A stretch of DNA of 64,000 bases. It comes from Deltaproteobacteria bacterium (GTDB lineage: Bacteria > Desulfobacterota > Desulfuromonadia > Desulfuromonadales > Geopsychrobacteraceae). Shown piece by piece: positions 54,837 to 63,867 of this stretch. The notes below the pieces were generated by a model. The model made no database searches and was not told the DNA's origin. It saw only the letters and a list, made by a program, of their open reading frames with translations. The stretch is from positions 1 through 64,000 of the forward strand of contig JAJRRT010000104.1 of the NCBI GenBank assembly GCA_024279255.1, in the 5' to 3' direction. The stretch's first letter is position 1. Each line of letters opens with the position of its first letter. Position numbers and translations under genes: made by a program.

Positions 54837-55450
54837 TCTGTCGTCGGTTCCACTTCATTAGCAAATTGATGAGACGGCACAGGTCTATCGTCTGTCATCG
54901 GGGCACTCTCAGACGCAACAACAGGCTCAAGTGTAGGCTCTAACGCAGAAAACTCTTTCAGAGTCGGCAGAGCACCAAGATCTTTTAAACCAAAAAACTC
55001 AAGAAAATGTTTACTTGTGCCGTACATCAAGGGTCGGCCTGGGACGTCTTTTTTACCCAAAATACGCAAAAATCCCTTATCGAGCAAAGTCTTCAAAACA
55101 CCGCCAGAATCTACGCCACGTAAATATTCGATTTCTCCGCGAGTCACAGGTTGTCGATAGGCGATCATCGCCAGTGTTTCCAAGGCCGCCTGCGAAAATC
55201 GAAATGGCCGATCACGGCTTAACTTGCTGAGCCATGGCGCAAGATCTGGGTCAGTTCGAAACTGATAGCCGCCCGCAACCTCAGCCAAATAAAAGCCTCC
55301 GACCTGAATCGGATAGAGCTCTTGCAATTGTGCAATCACCGGGCGCAACTCAGAACGTGAACAATCAAACAACTGGCACAGACGGTCGAGACTCATCGAG
55401 TGCTCAGCTGCAAAAATCAACGCAGCAACAGCTCTGCAACGTTCATCCAT
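54833..55450 (-). CDS. scpB: Segregation and condensation protein B
   Basis: A 205-residue winged-helix subunit of the SMC-ScpAB condensin complex. It has IFAAEHSMSLDRL at the start, GGYQFRTDP, ALETLAMIAYRQPVTRGEIE and RGVDSGGVLKTLLDKG. The C-terminal 40 residues are variable and acidic/proline-rich. It overlaps scpA by 8 bases and rluB by 4, giving an scpA-scpB-rluB operon. Confidence 0.96.
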   Translation of the reverse strand: MDERCRAVAALIFAAEHSMSLDRLCQLFDCSRSELRPVIAQLQELYPIQVGGFYLAEVAGGYQFRTDPDLAPWLSKLSRDRPFRFSQAALETLAMIAYRQPVTRGEIEYLRGVDSGGVLKTLLDKGFLRILGKKDVPGRPLMYGTSKHFLEFFGLKDLGALPTLKEFSALEPTLEPVVASESAPMTDDRPVPSHQFANEVEPTTE

Positions 55451-56210
55451 AGCCTAAAGCCCCTTCATCCAAATTCGCTGGCTCCATTTCAGTAGAAGAC
55501 ACTGCTAAATCTAGCCATATTGACTGAAATTCAACACTCTGCGAAATCTTGATCATCCGTATTTTCACCAATTCCAGCATCGCCAAGAAAGTAACGACCA
55601 TCTCCTGCCGTGTCCCACCATTGGAAAAAAGATCGGCAAATGATTGCTGTCCACAACGGCTAAGTTGATCAAGAATCTTATGCACGAAATCAGCGACCGA
55701 AAGCTGCTCACGAACAACCTCATGAACAAAATTCACCTGTGAGTGTTTGAGCAAGTGATGAAACGCAGAAGCCAACTGATAGATCCCGACGCTGATGTCA
55801 TCATCGACCTTGGTACCATCGGCATCAGAATTGACTACCTGGCGAAGAAAAACCTCTCTTTTCAGGCAGGGAAGCTGATCAAGGCAATTCGCTGCATCTT
55901 TATAACGCTGATATTCCAATAAACGTCTGACCAGTTCAGCGCGAGGATCAAGGTCATCTTCTTCACCATCAATCTCTTCAATAACGGGTAATAGCATCCT
56001 GGATTTAATGTGAATCAAGGTCGCCGCCATCAACAAGAATTCACCTGCGACATCAAGGTCAAGTTGCTTCATATGCTCTATAGCAGAGAGATACTGTTCT
56101 GTTATTTCGACCATCTGGATATCAGAAATATCCATCTCGTTGGTCTTGATCAGATGAAGCAAAAGATCGAGTGGACCATCAAAATTATGAAGACTAATCG
56201 CTATCGACAT
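55443..56210 (-). CDS. scpA: Segregation and condensation protein A
   Basis: The kleisin subunit of condensin, 255 residues. The N-terminal FDGPLDLLLHLIKTNEMDI (about 9-27) is the kleisin signature, followed by EFLLMAATLIHIKSRMLLP and a C-terminal winged-helix segment VVTFLAMLELVKIRMI. It closes the ring around the SMC heads with ScpB. It begins 3 bases after the stop of the M50 protease gene, so it is probably cotranscribed with it. Confidence 0.96.
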   Translation of the reverse strand: MSIAISLHNFDGPLDLLLHLIKTNEMDISDIQMVEITEQYLSAIEHMKQLDLDVAGEFLLMAATLIHIKSRMLLPVIEEIDGEEDDLDPRAELVRRLLEYQRYKDAANCLDQLPCLKREVFLRQVVNSDADGTKVDDDISVGIYQLASAFHHLLKHSQVNFVHEVVREQLSVADFVHKILDQLSRCGQQSFADLFSNGGTRQEMVVTFLAMLELVKIRMIKISQSVEFQSIWLDLAVSSTEMEPANLDEGALGYG

Positions 56211-56213
56211 AAA

Positions 56214-56900
56214 CTAACCACGGAGCAAAAAACTCATCGCCTTCTCAACATATATATATTCCCCACCGGCTAAAGTCTGAATAACCTGACTGATAATCGG
56301 TGAGAGCAAAAGACTCCAGATATCAGTAAAAAAGATCAGCATCAACAAAAGAACAAAACCGAAGGGTTCAAGGCGGTTCAACCAGAGTGCATGTTTACCG
56401 GGGAGAATTCCAACCAGCACACGCCCCCCGTCAAGTGGTGGAATCGGCAGGAGATTAAATATGCCTAGCAGAACATTAATATAAAGACTGAACGCTGCCA
56501 TAGTCCGTAACGGCCGGATCACTTCCAGAAAAAGTTCCCCGCTAGCCAAGGGGGTTGTTTCCAGCAAACTGACCCCACGCAAAAAAAGAACTGACAGCCC
56601 CGCCAAAGCGAGGTTCGTCAGTGGACCCGCCAAGGAGACCCAAATCATATCCTGCCTGGGGTTACGTAGATTTCCGGCGTTAACCGGCACTGGACGAGCC
56701 CAGCCAAACCCAAAAACAAAAATTGCAACCGTGCCGATCGGATCTAGGTGACGCAAAGGATTCAGAGTCAAACGCCCAAGTAAGCGAGCCGTTGGATCGC
56801 CAAGACGGTCTGCTACATAGCCGTGAGCGACTTCGTGCAGGATAATCGCTAGCAGTGCCGGCACCAGCATTACCGACAATTTCAAAAGGATTGCGTCCAT
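56214..56900 (-). CDS. Site-2 protease family membrane metallopeptidase (M50)
   Basis: A 229-residue intramembrane metalloprotease of the short M50 group. The zinc motif HEVAH (22-26) lies in the first membrane segment and the third ligand in LLPIPPLDGGRVLVG; five or six hydrophobic segments are seen. The family cleaves membrane-bound regulators, but the short form has no PDZ domain and its substrates are unknown. The second of tandem ATGs (56900) is chosen by AAGGAG spacing. First gene upstream of scpA. Confidence 0.92.
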   Translation of the reverse strand: MDAILLKLSVMLVPALLAIILHEVAHGYVADRLGDPTARLLGRLTLNPLRHLDPIGTVAIFVFGFGWARPVPVNAGNLRNPRQDMIWVSLAGPLTNLALAGLSVLFLRGVSLLETTPLASGELFLEVIRPLRTMAAFSLYINVLLGIFNLLPIPPLDGGRVLVGILPGKHALWLNRLEPFGFVLLLMLIFFTDIWSLLLSPIISQVIQTLAGGEYIYVEKAMSFLLRG

Positions 56901-57011
56901 CATTCTCCTTGCGTACAGACAAAAATCGCCCACGACCTGCCAGAAGAACAGGTCAGATCATAGCGGAACAAACAATAAGAACCCATTGACCAGTCAGAAA
57001 AAACTTGATTA

Positions 57012-59627
57012 TCAACTTAAATACCGCTTTTTCACAAGGGCAATTTCTTCTTGTCGTGACGTAACCTTACCATCGAGACGAGCGGCAAGAAGATTATTGA
57101 GAATTTCTCCGAATTCGGGACCAGGAATCAACCCCAGTGCAGCAAGATCATGTCCGTCAAGATCAGCATGCTGATGTCGCAGTTTGGTCACATAAATCGA
57201 AATGGCTCGACTCACCCCTTCGGTTTTAGACAGAGCTAGCAGATAGATCAGCATTTCTATCGATAATGGTTTAAGCCAGAAATGTATTTTACTAGGAGTC
57301 GGCTCTGCCGTGCGACCACAGACTCTTACCAGCGCAGCCAAGGCCTTACGTGCCAAGAGAACTTCGCTAACCAACGTCTTTTGCCATGCGACCTTTATTT
57401 CCAACCGAACGACTGTTTTCTTCAACTCCCTGCGAGGCAGACGATCAAAAAAGCACAGCAACTGGACCAGAAATGGGTCAAAAGTCTCCCCGGTGTAGAG
57501 CAATTCAAACCAATTAAGGGCCCTCTCTGCAGCAGTAAACAGGGCTTCAGCCTCAGCATCAAATTTCAGGGTTGGCGAAACAACAGTGAGCAGACCAAAG
57601 CTATCGAGCCGCTTCAAAGCGGAAACAACCTGAACCTCACCAAGAATATGGTGTAACTCATTGAGGATACGACGGCCACCGACGCGGCCAACAAACTGTG
57701 AGGCAACGGCACTTTTCAGCAATCGCTCTGTCTGACCACCAATTGTAAACCCAAGACGTTGCTCAAAGCGTACCGCACGAAAAACACGCGTGGGATCTTC
57801 AACAAAACTAAGATTATGGAGCACACGAATTGAACGGTCTTTCAGGTCGCGCTGACCATTGAAAAAATCGAGAACCTGTCCAAACTCAGAACGATTGAGA
57901 ATCATGGCCAGTGTGTTTATTGAAAAATCTCGACGGTAAAGATCGTGGCGAATCGAGGCATACTCAACTTCTGGCAGGGCTGCTGGCGCCGCATAATATT
58001 CGAGTCGAGCGGTAGCGATATCAATGGTCAAACCATCAGGACAAATTATCACTGCCGTTCCAAATTTATGATGAACTTTGACTCGTCCACCAAGCTGGAC
58101 AGCAATCTTTTCGGCGAAGATAATCCCATCACCCTCAACAACGATATCGATGTCAAAATTTGTCTTTCGCAACAACAAATCGCGGACAAAGCCTCCCACG
58201 AGATAGGATTTTAATCCCATATCTTCAGCCAACCCGCCAATTTGTTTTAAAAGTCGCAACATATCAGATGGAACGATAGAGGGTAACAAGCGACCAAGGT
58301 TCTTGCGCTTGAGTCGAGAGCTTGCACCCGCTCCACCGTTTTTACCGACCAGTTGCTGCAATAGGTCTGTTCGGGTGACAACTCCCACAAGCAGGTCGCC
58401 ATCCACAATCGGAATAAATCTTTGCCGGCGTGTAAGTATCATCTCCTGGAGCTTTAAAAGATCGGTATCGGATGTCGCCTGTACATAATCACTCGACATG
58501 ATTTCACTGATCGGCGACGCTCCCATTCGATGATGCAGCGCTTTCTCAACTAACTGCCGAGCAATGACACCAACTAATTGTGTCTCGTCGAGAACAGGTG
58601 CGGCATTAAAATTAAACCTCGTCAGCAGCTCACCAGCCTGACTTATAGTTGCCCTGAGCGGCAAAGAGATAACGGGTGAACTCATTAAGCTACCGGCTGT
58701 CATCTTTGGTGAAATCTGTATTTGGAGACAATTTTCAAGTTGATCGAGAAGTTGCTCTAGCGGCAGGTCACGGACCGCTGCAGAGGCCGCAAAAGGGTGT
58801 CCACCACCGCCAAATTGTTGCATCAACTCGCCAACATCAACTTCGGGCAACCGTGAACGGGCAACGAGGAAAATCCGATCATCCATACGCACGGCCACAA
58901 TCAGAACTGACAGATTTTCGATATCTTTAATTTTGTGCGCCAACGAGGCAATATCAGTCACATAGTAATCGAGAGATGCTTGTGCGAGGCCTATTTCGAT
59001 ACCTTGAATCAAAACACGGCGACATGATTTCAGCAGAGAGTTGAGAAGATCAACCTGCTCAGGAGTCATTTCACGCACCAGAAAATCCGCTACGGTATCG
59101 AGGCTGGCACCCTGCTCAAGAAGAAAACGGGCGGCACTATAATCTTCGACGCAGGTCGAGCCAAAAAGCAGATTCCCCGTGTCCTCATAGAGGCCAAGCA
59201 TCATCATGGTTGCCTCATCGGGAGTTGGAACGATGCCTTGCTCAACAAATATGCGTGCCATGACTGTAGTCGTCGCGCCGACAGCCTCTATCCGTTCAAA
59301 GCTCCCCTTGAGACTCTCCTCTTCCGAAAGATGGTGATCGTAGATATGCAGATCAACCTGAGGATCTCTGGCGATATCGGCAAAGGGGCCAATCCGTGAA
59401 GCCTGACGGACATCGACCAGGATCAAGCGACTGATCTGGCTTAGATCTATCTCTTTGAGGCGTTTGAAATTGTAAGCATAAAGGGTGGAGTGAAGCAGGA
59501 AGTCGCGCAACCCACGTTCTTGCGAGCCGGGAAAAACCAACACCGCCTCAGGGTAGAGGCGGCGGGCAGCAATCATTGCTCCGAGACAATCGAAATCAGC
59601 GTTCAAATGTGTGGTGATAACATCCAT
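57012..59627 (-). CDS. tRNA nucleotidyltransferase fused to DHH and CBS domains
   Basis: An 871-residue fusion. The N-terminal DHH phosphoesterase (HLNADFDCLG, VDVRQAS, DHHLSEEE) and DHHA1 (FGGGGHPFAASAAV) span about 1-305. Two CBS domains follow (about 310-430), then a class II nucleotidyltransferase (LVGGFVRDLLLRKTNFDIDIVVEGDG, RRDFSINTLA) with tRNA-binding tail. This layout is that of the A-adding enzymes of Aquifex and Geobacter, which work with a separate CC-adding enzyme, so it may add only the terminal A; a full CCA-adding or poly(A) activity is possible. ATG 59627 has no strong ribosome binding site. Confidence 0.92.
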   Translation of the reverse strand: MDVITTHLNADFDCLGAMIAARRLYPEAVLVFPGSQERGLRDFLLHSTLYAYNFKRLKEIDLSQISRLILVDVRQASRIGPFADIARDPQVDLHIYDHHLSEEESLKGSFERIEAVGATTTVMARIFVEQGIVPTPDEATMMMLGLYEDTGNLLFGSTCVEDYSAARFLLEQGASLDTVADFLVREMTPEQVDLLNSLLKSCRRVLIQGIEIGLAQASLDYYVTDIASLAHKIKDIENLSVLIVAVRMDDRIFLVARSRLPEVDVGELMQQFGGGGHPFAASAAVRDLPLEQLLDQLENCLQIQISPKMTAGSLMSSPVISLPLRATISQAGELLTRFNFNAAPVLDETQLVGVIARQLVEKALHHRMGASPISEIMSSDYVQATSDTDLLKLQEMILTRRQRFIPIVDGDLLVGVVTRTDLLQQLVGKNGGAGASSRLKRKNLGRLLPSIVPSDMLRLLKQIGGLAEDMGLKSYLVGGFVRDLLLRKTNFDIDIVVEGDGIIFAEKIAVQLGGRVKVHHKFGTAVIICPDGLTIDIATARLEYYAAPAALPEVEYASIRHDLYRRDFSINTLAMILNRSEFGQVLDFFNGQRDLKDRSIRVLHNLSFVEDPTRVFRAVRFEQRLGFTIGGQTERLLKSAVASQFVGRVGGRRILNELHHILGEVQVVSALKRLDSFGLLTVVSPTLKFDAEAEALFTAAERALNWFELLYTGETFDPFLVQLLCFFDRLPRRELKKTVVRLEIKVAWQKTLVSEVLLARKALAALVRVCGRTAEPTPSKIHFWLKPLSIEMLIYLLALSKTEGVSRAISIYVTKLRHQHADLDGHDLAALGLIPGPEFGEILNNLLAARLDGKVTSRQEEIALVKKRYLS

Positions 59628-59695
59628 AGAATCGCAGTTCGACAAGCAAGAGGTGAAGGCATAACAAAAAACTTATTACCGGAAGCCAGGCTCCA

Positions 59696-60634
59696 TTATA
59701 GCTGCAGGCTGCCGATCAGGTCATTGATATCCTCAATTCCCTGCTCTATACAGAAGTTTTCCAGATCTGCCAGTATCGTTTGCATGGCGTTGGGATCGAC
59801 GAAATTAGCAGTACCGACTTGCACCGCTTTGGCCCCGACAATCAAAAACTCCAGGGCATCTTCGGCGCGCATGATGCCACCGATACCGATCACCGGAATC
59901 TTGACAGTCTGCACCACCTGATGAGTCATCCGCACAGCAATCGGACGAATCCCCGGACCGGAAAGCCCCCCGATCACATTGGCTATCCGCGGTTTGCGGG
60001 TGCGCACATCAACCGACATCCCGGTAATTGTGTTAATAAGACTGATTGCATCGGCACCAGCGTCTTCAGCCGCCCTGGCTGTAATACGGATATCGGTAAC
60101 ATTGGGAGTTAACTTGACGATCAAGGGCTTGGTGAGCCGTTTGCGTACCGTTGTGATCACGTCAAAAGCAGCCTTGGGATCTGTTCCAAAAACGATCCCA
60201 CCGTGTTTAACATTGGGACAGGAGATATTCATCTCAAGGGCAGCGACCCCGGGAACATCGTTGAGGCGCGCTGCTACCTCACCATATTCCTCCTGGGTGT
60301 TACCGAAGAAATTAACAATCACCGGGCTGTCGAACTGCTCCAGGAATGGCATCTTTTCACTGATAAAGGCATCAACACCGACATTCTGCAAACCGATGGC
60401 ATTAAGCATACCGCTGACGGTCTCTGCGATTCTTGGCGTCGGATTCCCTGCCTTGGGATTAAGAGACAGCCCTTTAGTGACGATAGCACCCAACTGGTTC
60501 AGATCGAGGTAAGGCGCAAATTCCTGACCATAACCGAAGGTTCCTGAGGCCGGCATCAAGGGGGTTTTCAATTTCAAACCGGCAAATTCAACCGCAAGAT
60601 TGGGTTTGTTGACAGTTGCGACATTAGAACTCAT
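59696..60634 (-). CDS. pyrD: Dihydroorotate dehydrogenase B, catalytic subunit
   Basis: Oxidises dihydroorotate to orotate in pyrimidine synthesis, with FMN. 312 residues, cytosolic class 1B: the active-site base is Cys in MNISCPNVKHGG. ASGTFGYGQEF, LIVKLTPN and GIGGIMRAEDALEF are visible. Class 1B enzymes need the PyrK partner, which is encoded immediately upstream with an ATGA overlap. Confidence 0.96.
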   Translation of the reverse strand: MSSNVATVNKPNLAVEFAGLKLKTPLMPASGTFGYGQEFAPYLDLNQLGAIVTKGLSLNPKAGNPTPRIAETVSGMLNAIGLQNVGVDAFISEKMPFLEQFDSPVIVNFFGNTQEEYGEVAARLNDVPGVAALEMNISCPNVKHGGIVFGTDPKAAFDVITTVRKRLTKPLIVKLTPNVTDIRITARAAEDAGADAISLINTITGMSVDVRTRKPRIANVIGGLSGPGIRPIAVRMTHQVVQTVKIPVIGIGGIMRAEDALEFLIVGAKAVQVGTANFVDPNAMQTILADLENFCIEQGIEDINDLIGSLQL

Positions 60635-61482
60635 GACGATTCCTCTTGCTCGGTATTCTTTTCAACTCGCTCCCAATCAAGTTCATGACTGTGGAAGACC
60701 GGACCCTGACGACAGGTGCAGAGATACTCAGGATTCTGTTCAGAGTGCTCACGCCCTTTGACAACGCAACCAAGGCAGGCACCAACACCGCAGGCCATTA
60801 AGGCCTCGAGTGACACCTGCAAGGGGACATTGCGCTCACTACAGATCATTTCAACGGCACGCAACATCGGCATCGGTCCACAGGAATAGACCTTAGCCTT
60901 GGGGTATTTATCAAGCTTTCGTTCGAGTATCCGCGTAATCAATCCCTCTTCACCGAGGCTGCCATCTTCAGTCGTGACATGTGAGGTCACACCCAGGCGC
61001 TCAAACTCGGTAACAGTGATAATATCCTCGCGACTGCGACCGCCTATCAAGAGACGGGTTTTAGAACGATCGGCAAGCGAGTCAGCCAGCATGTAAAGAG
61101 GCACCAAACCGATGCCACCACCGACCAGAATTTTATCACCACCCTCATCGTCAATTTCAAAACCGCGACCTAAAGGCCCGAGTAATTCGATCCGATCACC
61201 TTCATGCAGCTCACGCATCACCTCGGTACCGGCACCAACCACTTTATAAATTAGCTCGATAAATTCTTTTTCGGGCATCCCTTCACAATCTGCCGGTAAT
61301 AAACCAATCTGGAAGATACCAAATGGGCGACGCAGCAGTGGCGGCAATGATCGCCTAACCCGAAACATCACGAACTGACCGGGTTTCGCTATCTCCTTGT
61401 AACCGGGGGCCAAGATCCGCATCCGAAAATATCCGGGTGAGATCTCCTGGTTTGCAAGAACTATTGTTTGTAAATTTTTCAT
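60631..61482 (-). CDS. pyrK: Dihydroorotate dehydrogenase B, electron transfer subunit
   Basis: Carries FAD and a [2Fe-2S] cluster and passes electrons from PyrD to NAD+. About 283 residues; FAD-binding RRPFGIFQ, NAD-binding VGGGIGLVPLY, and the cluster cysteines in ACGVGACLGC with CTC near the C-terminus. The ATG at 61482 is used; a TTG at 61494 overlaps the rimI stop and would also be in frame. It lies between rimI and pyrD on the same strand. Confidence 0.94.
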   Translation of the reverse strand: MKNLQTIVLANQEISPGYFRMRILAPGYKEIAKPGQFVMFRVRRSLPPLLRRPFGIFQIGLLPADCEGMPEKEFIELIYKVVGAGTEVMRELHEGDRIELLGPLGRGFEIDDEGGDKILVGGGIGLVPLYMLADSLADRSKTRLLIGGRSREDIITVTEFERLGVTSHVTTEDGSLGEEGLITRILERKLDKYPKAKVYSCGPMPMLRAVEMICSERNVPLQVSLEALMACGVGACLGCVVKGREHSEQNPEYLCTCRQGPVFHSHELDWERVEKNTEQEESS

Positions 61483-61490
61483 TCCTAAGC

Positions 61491-61967
61491 TCAAACTCCG
61501 TCGTTAAAGGGGCTTTTCAGTGCACAGCTCATCAGCAACGCATCCTCACCATCGCTGTAGTAAGCACGGCGAATGCAATCATCGTTAAACCCAAAATCAC
61601 GATAAAGGGAGATGGCTCCAACATTCCCGGTACGCACCTCCAGATAGGCTGATTCTATATCCATGGTTTCTGCTTGAGAAAAAGCATGCTCTAACAGCTT
61701 ACGAGCGCCCCCTTTACGACGATAACCCGGAGCCGTCGTTACATTGAGGATATTCATCTCGCCAGCAGCAAGCCAATAGCATAGATATGCTGCAAGGTCA
61801 CTATCCAAAAACAAGAGATCGATTCGAGAATAAGCTGCCTGCAGCTCTTGTAAAAACTGTTGTTGCGACCAGGGACGCGAATATGAAGAGTTCTCTATCG
61901 CCAACACTGCAGGCAAATCAGTCAACTCACAACAGCGGATAAAAAAATCGGTCTCAGAAAAACCTAT
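61491..61967 (-). CDS. rimI: Ribosomal-protein-alanine N-acetyltransferase (RimI), atypical start
   Basis: A GNAT acetyltransferase that acetylates the N-terminus of ribosomal protein S18. The acetyl-CoA loop VTTAPGYRRKGGARKLLEHA, YLEVRTGN and ISLYRDFGF are clear. The first part IRCCELTDLPAVLAIE is where the family normally starts. The best start is an ATA at 61967 with GGAGG 5 bases upstream; no ATG or GTG lies near. A TTG at 61985 is the alternative, and longer frames would start upstream of the likely promoter. The 158-residue length fits the family. Confidence 0.82.
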   Translation of the reverse strand: MGFSETDFFIRCCELTDLPAVLAIENSSYSRPWSQQQFLQELQAAYSRIDLLFLDSDLAAYLCYWLAAGEMNILNVTTAPGYRRKGGARKLLEHAFSQAETMDIESAYLEVRTGNVGAISLYRDFGFNDDCIRRAYYSDGEDALLMSCALKSPFNDGV

Positions 61968-62009
61968 GACAACCTCCAGCAGCAAACAATAAATATTGAA
62001 TTGACATAT

Positions 62010-62038
62010 AATATATGTTTTCAACTGCAAGCTGTAAA
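62010..62038 (-). promoter_or_regulatory. Probable rimI-pyrK-pyrD promoter with inverted repeat
   Basis: On the minus strand TTTACA (62033-62038) and TATATT (62010-62015) are 17 bases apart, each 5 of 6 to consensus. The -10 lies within ACATATAATATATGT (62004-62018), a perfect 7-1-7 inverted repeat that could be an operator or only AT-rich. Start of transcription would be near 62003, upstream of both possible rimI starts. Confidence 0.55.
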
Positions 62039-62074
62039 GACGATTATCCACGACTAACCACAGCCCTACAGCAG

Positions 62075-62103
62075 TTGACAAACTCGGGGTCCGATGCTCT
62101 AAT
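62075..62103 (+). promoter_or_regulatory. purM promoter
   Basis: TTGACA (62075-62080), a 17-base spacer and TCTAAT (62098-62103) form a strong sigma-70 promoter 32 bases upstream of the purM start. Confidence 0.7.
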
Positions 62104-62135
62104 GACCGGCCTTTTCCAACTGCAAGGAGTACAGC

Positions 62136-63185
62136 GTGAGCGACAATAAAAAGGTCACCTACAAGGACGCCGGGGTCGACATTGAAGCGGGCAACCGTTT
62201 CGTTGAAATGATCAAACCTCTAGTTAAAGCCACAACACGTCCCGAGGTTCTCTCGGACATTGGTGGATTTGGTGGGCTTTTTTCGCTCAACAAAAACAAA
62301 TACAAGCAGCCTACACTGGTCGCGGCAACTGATGGTGTCGGGACCAAACTGAAGATGGCCTTTGCTTTGGATAAACACGATACTGTCGGCATAGATCTGG
62401 TCGCGATGTGTGTCAATGACCTTGTTGTTCAAGGAGCCGAACCTCTCTTCTTTCTCGACTATCTGGCAACCGGAAAGCTCTCTCCGGAAAAAGCTGTAGA
62501 GATCATGGAAGGAATATCCGAGGGCTGTCAGCAAGCAGGCTGCGCACTGCTTGGAGGTGAAACCGCCGAAATGCCAGGCATGTATCAGGATGGCGAATAT
62601 GACCTGGCGGGTTTTTCAGTTGGTGTAATCGATCGTGAAATGATCGTCGACGGATCAACCATCAATACAGAAGACCAAATCATTGGTATTGCCTCTAGCG
62701 GCCTGCACAGCAATGGTTATTCGCTAGCTCGAAAGATCCTGCTTGAAAAAATGAATCTGCCCCTCGATGCGACACCCTCAGGATTAACGGTGCCACTCGG
62801 GGAAGCCTTGATCACTCCGACCCGCATATACGTGAAAAGCATTCTTAACCTGCTGCGCGACTTCAAGATCAAAGGGATCGCTCACATTACCGGTGGTGGT
62901 CTCCTCGAGAACATTCCACGCGTTCTGCCGCGCAACTGTAAAGCAGTCATCGACTGCAGCAGTTGGGAAAAACCGGATATTTTCGAGCTTTTACGTGATG
63001 GCGGGAATCTGGATGACTTTGAAATGTACCGTACCTTTAACAACGGTATCGGTATGGTTCTGGTTGTCCCTTCAGCCGAGGTCGAAGACATCATGGTCCG
63101 GCTGTCAGGCCTGAACGAACGTGCTTTCCTGATCGGCGAGATTGACCAACGTAAGGACGACGAAGACCAGGTCCTTCTCAACTAA
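62136..63185 (+). CDS. purM: Phosphoribosylformylglycinamidine cyclo-ligase
   Basis: Closes the imidazole ring to give AIR, the fifth step of purine synthesis. 349 residues; YKDAGVDIEAGNRFVE, VGTKLKMAF, DLVAMCVNDLVVQGAEPLFFLDY, GGETAEMPGMY and the C-terminal HITGGGLLENIPR. The start is GTG at 62136, supported by AAGGAG 6 bases upstream. It starts the purM-purN operon and is divergent from rimI. Confidence 0.97.
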   Translation: MSDNKKVTYKDAGVDIEAGNRFVEMIKPLVKATTRPEVLSDIGGFGGLFSLNKNKYKQPTLVAATDGVGTKLKMAFALDKHDTVGIDLVAMCVNDLVVQGAEPLFFLDYLATGKLSPEKAVEIMEGISEGCQQAGCALLGGETAEMPGMYQDGEYDLAGFSVGVIDREMIVDGSTINTEDQIIGIASSGLHSNGYSLARKILLEKMNLPLDATPSGLTVPLGEALITPTRIYVKSILNLLRDFKIKGIAHITGGGLLENIPRVLPRNCKAVIDCSSWEKPDIFELLRDGGNLDDFEMYRTFNNGIGMVLVVPSAEVEDIMVRLSGLNERAFLIGEIDQRKDDEDQVLLN

Positions 63186-63231
63186 ACATTTTCAATGCGT
63201 TGCTGCGCTATCAACGTCGAACGGTATTTCT

Positions 63232-63867
63232 GTGAAAAAATTGCGTCTGGGAGTCTTGGCCTCTGGTGGGGGAACCAACCTGCAATCGCTTATCGATTGC
63301 TGTGCCGACAATAGCCTTACTGCCGAAATTGCTATCGTTATCAGCAACAATCCCGATGCCGGCGCTCTTTCTCGCGCCGAAAAAGCTGGAATCAAAACCT
63401 GCTGTATTAACCATCGCGATTTTGACAAACGCGCTGCCTTTGACAATAGAATCGTACAGCAACTGCAAAAATCTGGCGTAGAACTTGTTGTTTTAGCAGG
63501 CTTTATGCGAATTGTCGGTCCAATTCTTCTTGAGGCTTTTCCGCAAAAAATTATAAATATCCACCCTGCCCTGCTTCCGGCGTTTCCCGGTCTGCATGTT
63601 CAGCAACAGGCGATCGATTATGGAGCACGCTTTTCAGGCTGCACCGTTCATTTTGTTGATAACGGCGTCGATACCGGTCCAATCATCCTGCAAGCCATAG
63701 TGCCCGTCCTTGAAGATGACCACGCTGATGATCTCGCCGCACGGATCCTGATTGAAGAACACAAAATATACCCTCAGGCAATTCAATTATTTGCTGAGGA
63801 TCGCTTACAGATCGAAGGACGCCGGGTAAACATCCTCCCTTCAGATCCTAATCTAGGTAGCAGATGA
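63232..63867 (+). CDS. purN: Phosphoribosylglycinamide formyltransferase
   Basis: Transfers formyl from 10-formyltetrahydrofolate to GAR, the third step of purine synthesis. 211 residues; LASGGGTNLQSLID, VISNNPDAGAL, LAGFMRIVG, NIHPALLPAFPG with catalytic Asn/His, and the Asp in DNGVDTGPII. The GTG at 63232 fits the family N-terminus; its ribosome binding site is weak, and the open frame extends upstream into purM. It follows purM by 46 bases. Confidence 0.95.
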   Translation: MKKLRLGVLASGGGTNLQSLIDCCADNSLTAEIAIVISNNPDAGALSRAEKAGIKTCCINHRDFDKRAAFDNRIVQQLQKSGVELVVLAGFMRIVGPILLEAFPQKIINIHPALLPAFPGLHVQQQAIDYGARFSGCTVHFVDNGVDTGPIILQAIVPVLEDDHADDLAARILIEEHKIYPQAIQLFAEDRLQIEGRRVNILPSDPNLGSR

